DNA from: an uncultured Collinsella sp. | GTDB taxonomy: Bacteria > Actinomycetota > Coriobacteriia > Coriobacteriales > Coriobacteriaceae | Assembly: GCA_959020035.1 (NCBI GenBank) | Contig: CAUEQX010000105.1 | Location: 1 to 6,449, forward strand | Direction: 5' to 3' | Length of the DNA stretch: 6,449 bases | Part shown: positions 1 through 5,950 of the stretch, one piece after another | How positions within the stretch are numbered: the first letter of the stretch is position 1 | Layout of the letters: each line of letters opens with the position of its first letter | Translations under genes and position numbers: made by a program | The notes under the pieces: model-generated | Databases searched by the model: none | Seen by the model: the letters and a program-made list of their open reading frames with translations, nothing else | Told to the model about the DNA's origin: nothing

Positions 1-314
1 TCCTTAGCGGCGTGTGCATCAACCCACACCACGATGTTCGAAGGCGTCGTCACCGTCACAAGCGTCGTCTTTTTGTAGATGGGAAATCGATAGCCCTCGG
101 GCTGACCTGCAAACGAGCGTGCCGTGCCCTTGGCATTGCGCTCAAACGCGTTGAGGCCAAACTCGACGCCATCGATAAGCGCGGAGTCCTCGGTCGCCTG
201 GCACCCATCGGCGGTGGTAAAGAGAGCCTCGGCACAGGCAGCCCCAGGCAGCGAGGTAAACGCAAAGAGAACCGCTGCCAGCGCGGCGAGCAGGCGAATC
301 GTTTTCCTTGACAC
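1..314 (-). CDS. Partial exported protein of unknown function (5' end only)
   Basis: This is an open minus-strand frame of 104 codons with no stop before the left edge, so the C-terminal part is missing. It starts at GTG 314-312, preceded by GAGGAG (321-326) at a 6-nt spacing, which makes the start convincing. Residues 1-29 look like a classical signal peptide: basic RKTIR at 3-7, a hydrophobic core (LLAALAAVLFAF, about 8-19), then a small-residue cleavage region ending AACAEA (25-30). The visible mature part begins LFTTADGCQATEDSA and later contains GQPEGYRFPIYKKTT (70-84) followed by a beta-rich, Thr/Val-rich stretch. There is no lipobox, transmembrane segment after the signal, or family motif that I recognise. 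It lies 116 bp downstream of modA on the same strand, where modB would often be found, so a role linked to molybdate uptake or anaerobic respiration is possible but only inferred. That it is a real gene is well supported; its function is unknown. Confidence 0.8.
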   Translation of the reverse strand, partial: MSRKTIRLLAALAAVLFAFTSLPGAACAEALFTTADGCQATEDSALIDGVEFGLNAFERNAKGTARSFAGQPEGYRFPIYKKTTLVTVTTPSNIVVWVDAHAAK

Positions 315-365
315 GGGCGACTCCTCAAACACAGGGCAACGGCGCGCAGGCACGCCGGTTCAATC

Positions 366-398
366 AAAAAGGACAGGCGATCGCAAGAACGCCCGCCC
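366..398 (-). terminator. Probable intrinsic terminator after modA
   Basis: Read on the minus strand, GGGCGGGCG (398-390) can pair with CGCCTGTCC (379-371). This gives a 9-bp stem with two G-U pairs and a 10-nt loop, followed at once by TTTTT (370-366). It begins 33 nt after the modA stop codon. The wobble pairs and short T-run suggest moderate strength, so it could terminate partially and lower expression of the exported-protein gene downstream. Confidence 0.5.
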
Positions 399-430
399 TC
401 AAGAATATCGTTATACAGTGCCCTTTCGCA

Positions 431-1303
431 CTACTCGGAAAGCTCAAAGCCGTACTTGGCCCAAATCTTCTGGGCTTTCTTGTTGGTCAGGCAGAAGTCG
501 ATGAACGCCTTGGCCTCGTCGGCATGCTCGGAGCTATCGGCGACAGCGCCGGGATACACGATGGGCTTGTGCGAGTCCTCGGGGCACACGAAGGCCTCCT
601 CGATGCCGTCGTAGCGGAAGATATCGGAGCTGTAGACAAAACCCGCCACGCAGTCGCCTGTAGAGACGTAAGACGCAGCGGTGCCGACCTTGTCGGCCAG
701 GGCTACCTTGTCGGCGAGCTCGGGCGCGTACTCGCCGTCGTCGCCCTCGGTACCGGTATAGAGGCCCACGGAAGCCAGCGCCTGGTCGGCGTACTTGCCG
801 GCGGGGACGGTCTTGGCGTCGCCGCGTGCCATATTACCGTCCAGATTCGCGACGTCGGCGATGGCCCCGACCTTAGTATCGGAGCCCTCGGCGCGAATGA
901 TCACGAGATCGTTGACGAACATGTCCTCGCGGGTGTCGGTGTCGACGAGCTCGGCGGTCTCAGCGTCATCCATGGTGCCCTTGGAAGCGGTGATGAGCAC
1001 GTCGACCGTGGCGCCGGCCTTCATCTGCTCGACGAGGTCGCCGGAGGCCTTAAACTGCGTGTCGGCAAAGGTGGTGCCGGTCTGGTCGGTGTAGAGCTCC
1101 TGAACCTCGGGCAGAGCCTTCTCGAGCGAGTTGGCGGCAAAGACTTGCAGCTCGACAGCTTTCTTGGAAGATGTCTTAGCAGAACCGGCATCGGATCCGG
1201 CCGGCTCGGACGTCTTGCTGCCCGAGCAGCCGGCAAGACCAAGGCCGGCAGCGGCGACAGCAGAAAGCGAGACAAAACCGCGGCGAGAAACCATATCGAA
1301 CAT
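431..1303 (-). CDS. modA: Molybdate ABC transporter substrate-binding lipoprotein ModA
   Basis: This 290-aa extracytoplasmic solute-binding protein would capture molybdate (possibly tungstate) and pass it to a ModB/ModC permease-ATPase pair that is not in the window. ATG 1303 is chosen because GAAAGGG (1310-1316) lies 6 nt upstream; the in-frame TTG two codons earlier abuts that site. The N-terminus carries a twin-arginine-like SRRGF (6-10), a hydrophobic stretch, and a lipobox LAGC with Cys26 as the lipid-modified residue, then a Ser/Ala/Gly/Lys linker to about 48. Family motifs follow: AANSLEKAL (56-64) and KASGDLVEQM (85-94), whose Ser59 and Ser87 match the conserved oxyanion-binding serines; VDVLITAS (100-107); PAGKYADQAL (167-176); and GFVYSSD (221-227) with the conserved Tyr224. 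Length is slightly above typical because of the linker. It has its own promoter and is separated from mogA by a terminator. Specificity for molybdate over tungstate cannot be read from sequence, though neighbouring moeA and mogA favour a molybdenum role. Confidence 0.93.
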   Translation of the reverse strand: MFDMVSRRGFVSLSAVAAAGLGLAGCSGSKTSEPAGSDAGSAKTSSKKAVELQVFAANSLEKALPEVQELYTDQTGTTFADTQFKASGDLVEQMKAGATVDVLITASKGTMDDAETAELVDTDTREDMFVNDLVIIRAEGSDTKVGAIADVANLDGNMARGDAKTVPAGKYADQALASVGLYTGTEGDDGEYAPELADKVALADKVGTAASYVSTGDCVAGFVYSSDIFRYDGIEEAFVCPEDSHKPIVYPGAVADSSEHADEAKAFIDFCLTNKKAQKIWAKYGFELSE

Positions 1304-1363
1304 ATTCAACCCTTTCGGACGTTTTGCCCGGGTACCCCACCGCGAGCTTTATTCTGTAACTAG

Positions 1364-1398
1364 ATTATACTTCCGCGCGAATAATGTTTGTGATAATG
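1364..1398 (-). promoter_or_regulatory. modA promoter with CATTAT direct repeats around the -35 position
   Basis: On the minus strand a perfect -10 hexamer TATAAT occupies 1369-1364. A 17-nt spacer puts the -35 hexamer at 1392-1387, which reads CACAAA, a poor match to TTGACA. Two copies of CATTAT lie directly against it, upstream (1398-1393) and downstream (1386-1381), forming a 12-bp-period direct repeat. The patch is clearly AT-rich against its surroundings. The predicted transcript starts near 1357, giving a leader of roughly 50 nt. The weak -35 with flanking repeats suggests a regulator site, but which regulator (a ModE-type protein or another) cannot be told. Confidence 0.55.
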
Positions 1399-1459
1399 AT
1401 TTCTCGCCTAATAAATTTCTCTTACCGATAACCCCGAGACGGCCGCACTGTCGCTGCAT

Positions 1460-1494
1460 AAAAAGGGCGGAGCAGCCCGTAAGGTCGCTCCGCC
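1460..1494 (-). terminator. Strong intrinsic terminator after mogA
   Basis: On the minus strand GGCGGAGC (1494-1487) and GCTCCGCC (1473-1466) form a perfect 8-bp GC-rich stem with a 13-nt loop. It is followed by a C (1465) and then TTTTT (1464-1460). It starts 14 nt after the mogA stop codon. It should end the moeA-mogA transcript and make modA a separate unit. Confidence 0.88.
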
Positions 1495-1507
1495 GCAGGT
1501 AGTGCGC

Positions 1508-1987
1508 TTATTTGGCGTGCCCACCGCCCGCTGTCATCTGAGCTGCGTGCTCCAGCTGATCTGCTATGGCCTCCCAGCTTTCGCGGGCGGCCTTCGTAGA
1601 ACCGGGAAAGTTTACGACAAGTGTATGACCTCGTTGCATGCAAATAGCGCGCGAGAGCATGGCGCGGCGCGTCTTGGTCATGGAGTACGCACGGATCGCC
1701 TCGGCAATACCCGGCACATCGCGGTCGCAGACGGCACGCGTCGCCTCGGGCGTCACATCGCGCATCGAAAGCCCCGTGCCGCCGCAGGTGAGCACGACAT
1801 TGGCGTGACACTCATCGGCGGCCTCCACGATGGCATCACCAATCTCGCTGACGTCGTCGCGCACGACCACATGTGAGGCGACCGTCCAGCCCTGTGCCTC
1901 GATAAGCTCCTCGAGTGCGGCCCCAGCCTCGTCCTGGGCAAGGTCGCGCGTATCCGAGCACGTCACGATCGAAATCTTCAACTCCAT
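1508..1987 (-). CDS. mogA: Molybdopterin adenylyltransferase, MogA/MoaB family
   Basis: This 159-aa cytoplasmic enzyme is predicted to activate molybdopterin with ATP, giving the adenylylated intermediate that MoeA uses for molybdate insertion. The start is ATG 1987, set by a perfect AGGAGG at 1994-1999 with 6-nt spacing. The frame stays open upstream to 2080, but that extension lies inside moeA and lacks family similarity. The MoCF-binding fold is recognisable: an opening beta strand ISIVTCSDTRD (5-15); VVRDDVSEIGDAI (41-53) with the conserved acidic pair Asp44/Asp45; the hallmark TCGGTGLSMRDVTPEAT (67-83) with Asp77 in RDVTPEA; and VVNFPGSTKAARESWE (124-139), typical of the substrate loop. 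The size matches single-domain family members. The start lies 10 nt past the moeA stop, so the two are probably co-transcribed and coupled. MogA and MoaB paralogues are hard to separate by sequence; the pairing with moeA favours the adenylyltransferase role. Confidence 0.92.
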   Translation of the reverse strand: MELKISIVTCSDTRDLAQDEAGAALEELIEAQGWTVASHVVVRDDVSEIGDAIVEAADECHANVVLTCGGTGLSMRDVTPEATRAVCDRDVPGIAEAIRAYSMTKTRRAMLSRAICMQRGHTLVVNFPGSTKAARESWEAIADQLEHAAQMTAGGGHAK

Positions 1988-1993
1988 AGCGAT

Positions 1994-1999
1994 CCTCCT
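1994..1999 (-). promoter_or_regulatory. mogA ribosome binding site overlapping the moeA stop codon
   Basis: The minus strand reads TAGGAGG, so the last two bases of the moeA TAG stop (2000-1998) are the first two bases of the AGGAGG Shine-Dalgarno. ATG 1987 follows after 6 nt. Ribosomes finishing moeA would sit on the mogA initiation region, a typical arrangement for translational coupling. Confidence 0.85.
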
Positions 2000-3260
2000 A
2001 TAGCACCGTTCCCTCAGGCAGGTCGACACGCACGACATCCACGACGTCGCCCGCCGCAAGGTCGCACGGTCCTTCGTCAATACGCAACAGGCAATTGGCC
2101 CGCTGCATCGTGCCGAGCAGCGCCGAATTCTGCGTCTTGGCCTCGGTCACCAACAGCTCACCGGTCTCGGGGTCGCGCAAAACCGTGGCGCGATCGAAGA
2201 AGCGGCGATGCTGTCGCTTTTTCACGCCATGTGTGAGCGTCGCCTGCTGCACGGGACGCACGCCCTCGGCAAAGCCGCGCATCTTGCGGATCGCCGGACG
2301 GGCAAGCATCTCAAAGCCTACATACGCCGCGGCCGGATTGCCTGAAAGCCCTAGGTAGGGCTTACCCCCGAGCAAGCCAAACGTGATGGCCTTGCCCGGA
2401 CGCATCGAGATGCGGTCAAACAGCACCTCGCCCTCGCGCCGGACGAGCGCCGTCACATAGTCGTAATCGCCCGCCGAGGCGCCACCGCTCGTAATGACAA
2501 AATCGCACTCTCGCGTGGCGCGATGTACCAGCTCGGCAATCGCCTGCTCATCATCGGGCGCGATGCCGTAGAACACGGGCTCGGCGCCGGCATCGAGTGC
2601 CTCGGCCATCAGCGCCGAGGAGTTGGAATCGCGAATCTGACCACGCGCCGGTACCTTACTCGGTGCGACCAGTTCCGTGCCCAGCGAGATGATGCCCACA
2701 CGCGGGGCAGCGTGCACCTTCACGCTCGCGTATCCGGCGCTCGCCAGCAGACCCGCGCCCGCCGGAGCCACGACCTCGCCGGCGTGCATCACAACATCGC
2801 CGGCATGGGCCTCCTCGGCAGCAGAGCGAACGTTCTCCCCTACCTTGGCCGGCGCCGAGAACCTCGCTCGCGAGCCCTCGTTGCCGTCACCGTCGAGCAC
2901 ATCGACGATCTCATACTTCACCACGGCATCGGCACCTTCGGGTACCGGCGCGCCCGTCATGATGCGGACCGTCTCGCCCGCGCCGATTGCGCCCTCAAAC
3001 ACATGGCCCGCGGCCTCGTGTCCGATAACGTCAAGCGTCACCGGCGCCTCGTCAGACGCCTGCGTCAAGTCCGCCGAGCGCACGGCATATCCGTCCATAG
3101 CGCTGTTGGCAAACGGCGAGATGTCGATATCGGCCACCGCGTCCTCTGCCAAGGGAAGACCGGCAGCCTGCCACGCGGGAATCTCGACAACTTCGGTGCG
3201 ATTCACGTGCGACAAGACGATCGCCTGTGCGTCCTCCAACGGAATGAGTATCTCTGCCAT
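1998..3260 (-). CDS. moeA: Molybdopterin molybdenumtransferase MoeA
   Basis: This 420-aa enzyme catalyses insertion of molybdate into adenylylated molybdopterin, the last step of molybdenum cofactor synthesis. ATG 3260 is preceded by AGAGGTG (3264-3270) at 5-nt spacing; in-frame ATGs upstream at 3275 and 3287 lack a site. The full MoeA domain order is present: N-terminal region with NSAMDGYAVR (52-61) and MTGAPVPEGADAVV (101-114); MoCF-binding domain with GIISLGTELV (189-198), RDSNS (210-214), TSGGASAGDYDYV (257-269), MRPGKAITFG (286-295) and GLSGNPAAA (304-312); and a C-terminal beta domain from about 335. Asp56, Glu196 and Asp267 match conserved active-site acids of Escherichia coli MoeA. 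A conserved GED triplet reads AEE here (148-150), giving Glu in place of Asp. It heads the moeA-mogA unit, transcribed divergently from the CLC gene. Function is secure from motif content; some relatives handle tungsten instead, which sequence alone cannot exclude. Confidence 0.95.
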   Translation of the reverse strand: MAEILIPLEDAQAIVLSHVNRTEVVEIPAWQAAGLPLAEDAVADIDISPFANSAMDGYAVRSADLTQASDEAPVTLDVIGHEAAGHVFEGAIGAGETVRIMTGAPVPEGADAVVKYEIVDVLDGDGNEGSRARFSAPAKVGENVRSAAEEAHAGDVVMHAGEVVAPAGAGLLASAGYASVKVHAAPRVGIISLGTELVAPSKVPARGQIRDSNSSALMAEALDAGAEPVFYGIAPDDEQAIAELVHRATRECDFVITSGGASAGDYDYVTALVRREGEVLFDRISMRPGKAITFGLLGGKPYLGLSGNPAAAYVGFEMLARPAIRKMRGFAEGVRPVQQATLTHGVKKRQHRRFFDRATVLRDPETGELLVTEAKTQNSALLGTMQRANCLLRIDEGPCDLAAGDVVDVVRVDLPEGTVL

Positions 3261-3279
3261 ATACACCTCTAGCATGCAG

Positions 3280-3300
3280 CGGCGCACATCACGGGCGCCG
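3280..3300 (-). promoter_or_regulatory. Hairpin in the moeA 5' leader
   Basis: The minus strand carries CGGCGC (3300-3295) and GCGCCG (3285-3280) as perfect 6-bp arms around a 9-nt loop. The hairpin lies between the candidate -10 (3319-3324) and the moeA Shine-Dalgarno (3264-3270). No T-run follows, so it is not an intrinsic terminator. It may affect leader stability or be an operator at DNA level. The leader is too short for a molybdenum cofactor riboswitch. Confidence 0.35.
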
Positions 3301-3318
3301 ATTCTTTATGTTTATCTC

Positions 3319-3326
3319 AGTATAAT
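3319..3326 (-). promoter_or_regulatory. Candidate moeA -10 region (TATACT), overlapped by TATAAT on the other strand
   Basis: The minus strand reads ATTATACT, with TATACT at 3324-3319 as a good -10 hexamer for moeA, about 60 nt before its start. No -35 close to TTGACA sits 16-18 nt upstream; TCTTGA at 16 nt is the nearest. The same bases read on the plus strand give AGTATAAT, with TATAAT at 3321-3326, so the site could work in both directions. Only the hexamers support this. Confidence 0.4.
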
Positions 3327-3413
3327 CCCTCGCCGCCTGCTCAAGACCTGGCCTGCGACCGCGAATACACCTGTCGGTAACGGACGGCGAAACAGAGCCG
3401 AAACCAACCTGCC

Positions 3414-3449
3414 GGTTTGTCTCGTTTGGCACGTTCTATAATGCTCGTG
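3414..3449 (+). promoter_or_regulatory. Promoter of the CLC transporter gene
   Basis: A perfect TATAAT lies at 3437-3442, 29 nt before the CLC start codon. The region 15-17 nt upstream (GGTTTGTC, 3414-3421) is a poor -35. Transcription would start near 3449, leaving a leader of only about 22 nt that holds the AGAGGA ribosome binding site (3462-3467). Such a short leader has no room for a riboswitch if this is the only promoter. Confidence 0.6.
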
Positions 3450-3471
3450 TTGCAACCCAAAAGAGGAACGT

Positions 3472-4893
3472 ATGGCTTTTACCGACAAACCCGAAAGCGC
3501 AAACGAAGCGCAGGATCATTCCCAGCCGCTCGACGACGGCGGCTTTTTCTCCCTTAACGACGTCATCACGGCAGGCAGGCATCAACTTACCCGCTCCGAG
3601 CATCTCTTGGCTGCCGACACGCGCCGCAACGCCCGCAACCTACTCGCGAGCGCCAAGTTGCTCGCGCTCGTCGTCATTGTCTCGCTCGCCATGGGCGTTG
3701 CCGCTTGGGCGTTTTTGGCCTCGCTGAATATCGCGACCGACTATCGCGAGCACCATGCGTGGATTTACGCACTGCTTCCCGTTGTGGGCGTTGCCACCGC
3801 ATGGGTGTACAAAAACCACGGTCTTGCCGCCAAACGCGGTAACAACCTGGTCATCGACTCCGCTCTGGGCACACGCCTCATCCATATGCGCATGGCCGTC
3901 CTCACTTTCGTCTGCTCCACGCTCACGCACCTAACGGGCGGATCGGCCGGTCGCGAGGGAGCTGCGGTGCAGATTGGCGGCACCATCGCCAGCAACATCT
4001 CGAGCCTCGCCCACCTCAAAAAGCATGACCACCACGACCTCATGCTCGCCGGCATCTCGTCGGCCTTTGGCGCCGTATTCGGCTCACCCCTTGCCGGGGC
4101 TTTCTTTGGCATGGAGATGTGCTTTATCGGCAAAATCGACTACACTGCGGGCATCTACTGCCTGGTCGCCTCGTTTACCGGCTACTTTACATCACTCGCC
4201 CTGGGTACCGAGTACGAGGCGAATGTTATCGCCAGCGTTCCAAACATGACACCACGGACGGTTGTCATCGTTGTTATCAGCGCCATTATCTTCGGTCTGA
4301 CGGCACGCCTCTTTGCCTGGTCAGTTCGAACCGTCAAGAGCCTGTACGGTCGCTTTATCACCAATTACCTTGTTCGCGCACTCATAGGTGCACTCGTGGT
4401 TTTGGCCGCCTATGCCCTCCTCGACGCCTGGGACTACGCCGGCCTTTCCACGTGGCTTTCCGGCGCCGGATTTGCCGGCAACACCACCCTGGCGGACGCA
4501 GTCATCAAGTTGGTCGTCACAGCGCTCACCCTGGGCGCCGGCTTCCAAGGCGGCGAGGTCACGCCCCTGTTTGGTATCGGTGCGGCGCTCGGCGGCTGGA
4601 TCGGTTGCCTCGTCGGAATCGATCCCAGCTTTCTGGCAGCGCTGGGCATGCTCGGCGTGTTCTGCGCCGGCCTTAACGTGCCTATCACCACCTGTATGAT
4701 GGCCATCGACCTGTTCCACGGCACGGCAGCCGGGTTCTTTGTCATCGTGGCCTTTATCAGCTACCTAACCGCCGGACACCGCGGCGTGTACCCCGCCCAG
4801 CGCATCATCTCGCCCAAGCGCCGTTCGCTTATTGTGGATGAGGGCGGTACGGTAGCGGATGCTATCGAGCGCCACAACGACCTGATAGAGTAG
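3472..4893 (+). CDS. CLC-family anion transporter, fluoride/proton antiporter (CLC-F) type
   Basis: This 473-aa polytopic inner-membrane protein has a hydrophilic N-terminal stretch of about 60 residues, then many hydrophobic segments, the first at about 62-85. ATG 3472 follows AGAGGA at 4-nt spacing. CLC hallmarks are clear: GREGAAVQIGG (160-170), whose Glu162 is the external gating glutamate; SSAFGAVFGSPLAGAFFGME (196-215); and CAGLNVPITTCMMAIDLF (398-415). The anion-coordinating GSGIP of chloride-type CLCs is absent; at the matching place is GNNLVIDSALG (123-133). The GxFxP region reads GFQGGEVTPLFGIG (357-370). These replacements are those known for the fluoride-exporting CLC-F subclass, so the likely job is proton-driven expulsion of fluoride from the cytoplasm. 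No CBS domains follow; the C-terminus ends with a short polar tail. It may be co-transcribed with the lipid kinase downstream. CLC membership is certain; fluoride specificity is inferred from motifs. Confidence 0.93.
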   Translation: MAFTDKPESANEAQDHSQPLDDGGFFSLNDVITAGRHQLTRSEHLLAADTRRNARNLLASAKLLALVVIVSLAMGVAAWAFLASLNIATDYREHHAWIYALLPVVGVATAWVYKNHGLAAKRGNNLVIDSALGTRLIHMRMAVLTFVCSTLTHLTGGSAGREGAAVQIGGTIASNISSLAHLKKHDHHDLMLAGISSAFGAVFGSPLAGAFFGMEMCFIGKIDYTAGIYCLVASFTGYFTSLALGTEYEANVIASVPNMTPRTVVIVVISAIIFGLTARLFAWSVRTVKSLYGRFITNYLVRALIGALVVLAAYALLDAWDYAGLSTWLSGAGFAGNTTLADAVIKLVVTALTLGAGFQGGEVTPLFGIGAALGGWIGCLVGIDPSFLAALGMLGVFCAGLNVPITTCMMAIDLFHGTAAGFFVIVAFISYLTAGHRGVYPAQRIISPKRRSLIVDEGGTVADAIERHNDLIE

Positions 4894-4980
4894 ACGTAAG
4901 TATTCGACGTGCAGCCACAATCGGGGGCAATTCGACCTGAGCGCGACCGCACCGTCACGTCATACGCCGGGAGTCGCCCC

Positions 4981-5943
4981 ATGCACGCAACTGATTTTGG
5001 CCGCACGCTCATCATCGCCAACCCAGCCGCCCAGTCGGGTGCGGCGCGCGAAGTTGCCGAGCGCCTGCAACGCTTTTTGGATATGACCGCGCGCGCATCC
5101 CAGTTTGATCTGGTGCTGACCGAGCGCATGGGACACGCCAAGGAGCTGGCCGCACAGGCTCAGGGCTATCGCACCGTTATCGCCCTTGGCGGCGACGGCG
5201 TGATTCACGAGGTCGTCAACGGGCTTATGACGCAAGAGGAGGACGCCCGCCCCGCTCTTGCCGTCCTGCCCGTGGGCTCCGGCAACGATTTTGCCCAAAC
5301 GCTCGGCATCGACGATTTCTCCGGCAAGGATTTTGGCGCGCTGCTCACCTGCGAGCTGCAGCGTCAGGACATCGGGCGCATTCGCTCATGGAACCCCGCA
5401 AGCGGCAGCGGCGAGGCTACCGTTGAGTACTACGACCAAACGCTTTCGGTCGGCATCGATGCCGCCATCGGTCTGGGCACCACCGAGCTGCGCAAAAAGA
5501 CCGGCTTGACGGGCGCGCCGCTCTACACCCTCTCGGGACTTGAGCAGTTTGGCCTGCGCTATCGCAACTACCCCATGACGGTCAGCTTTGACGGGGCACC
5601 CACCGAGCGCGTGCGGGCGATCATCATGGCAATTCAGCTGGGTCCTACCTATGGCTCGGGCTATCGCATCTGCCCCGATGCCGACCCCCGCGCCGGCGTA
5701 CTCGCCGTCTGCTACGCCTGCGGCCCCGTTCCGCGCGCGGTTGCCCTGCCTATGTTTCTTTCGGCCAAGGACGGCCACCATACCAAGTTGCCGCCGGTTC
5801 GCATGCGCCGCTGCCGCCATGTCGAGCTCACTTTTGAGGAGCCCGACCATCCCATCCAGGCCGACGGCGAGCCCGTTGTCGCCTCGCGCATCGATGTCGA
5901 CATCCTCGCCGGCGCCCTCCACGTCTGGCACCCCACCCGCTAA
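4981..5943 (+). CDS. Diacylglycerol kinase family lipid kinase
   Basis: This 320-aa member of the DgkB/YegS/LCB5 family would phosphorylate a lipid such as diacylglycerol with ATP at the membrane face, returning it to phospholipid synthesis. ATG 4981 is preceded by GGGAG (4969-4973) at 7-nt spacing. An in-frame GTG at 4909 would add 24 residues but lacks a good ribosome binding site, and family homology begins at TLIIANPAAQSG (9-20). Visible motifs are ALGGDGVIHEVVNG (68-81), the nucleotide-binding GGDG; LPVGSGNDFAQTL (96-108); GSGYRICPDADPRAGVLAV (225-243) from the C-terminal beta domain; and IQADGEP (292-298), with Glu297 at the position of a conserved catalytic acid. The third motif normally contains an Asp-Gly pair where this protein has Ala-Gly (238-239). 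There is no transmembrane segment, as expected for this peripheral family. It lies 87 bp after the CLC gene with no terminator seen between. The exact lipid substrate cannot be read from sequence; sphingoid or undecaprenol-type substrates are alternatives. Confidence 0.93.
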   Translation: MHATDFGRTLIIANPAAQSGAAREVAERLQRFLDMTARASQFDLVLTERMGHAKELAAQAQGYRTVIALGGDGVIHEVVNGLMTQEEDARPALAVLPVGSGNDFAQTLGIDDFSGKDFGALLTCELQRQDIGRIRSWNPASGSGEATVEYYDQTLSVGIDAAIGLGTTELRKKTGLTGAPLYTLSGLEQFGLRYRNYPMTVSFDGAPTERVRAIIMAIQLGPTYGSGYRICPDADPRAGVLAVCYACGPVPRAVALPMFLSAKDGHHTKLPPVRMRRCRHVELTFEEPDHPIQADGEPVVASRIDVDILAGALHVWHPTR

Positions 5944-5950
5944 CCCCACC

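Noticed and set aside
1304..1357. Molybdenum cofactor riboswitch in the modA leader
   Set aside because: The leader implied by the TATAAT at 1364-1369 is about 50 nt, too short for that RNA. It shows only a weak 5-bp hairpin (CGGGC/GTCCG).
308..1363. A 351-codon plus-strand open frame antisense to modA
   Set aside because: The opposite frame encodes an unmistakable ModA with signal peptide and ribosome binding site. The antisense frame is repetitive in Gly, Val, Leu and Ala, as expected from GC-biased third codon positions, and shows no family motif.
1985..2080. Longer mogA start at 2080 (190 aa)
   Set aside because: The extra 31 residues lie inside moeA, are unlike the family, and ATG 1987 has a perfect AGGAGG at 6-nt spacing.
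3401..3418. AAACC/GGTTT inverted repeat near the CLC promoter
   Set aside because: Only 5 bp arms with an 8-nt gap, readily expected by chance.
2523..3441. Two plus-strand open frames of about 250 codons antisense to moeA (2523-3272 and 2677-3441)
   Set aside because: They mirror moeA codon bias, are rich in Arg, His, Ser and Ala without domain features, and moeA carries complete MoeA motifs across the same bases.
3261..3471. Fluoride (crcB) or molybdenum cofactor riboswitch in the divergent intergenic region
   Set aside because: No conserved riboswitch core was recognised by eye on either strand, and the leaders implied by the -10 elements nearest each gene are only about 22 and 50 nt.
4906..4961. 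GACGTG/CACGTC inverted repeat in the CLC-kinase gap
   Set aside because: Six-base arms separated by 44 nt with no flanking support; likely coincidental.
4909..4980. GTG start at 4909 for the lipid kinase, giving 344 aa
   Set aside because: There is no good Shine-Dalgarno before it, and the added 24 residues precede the point where family similarity starts. ATG 4981 has GGGAG at 7 nt.
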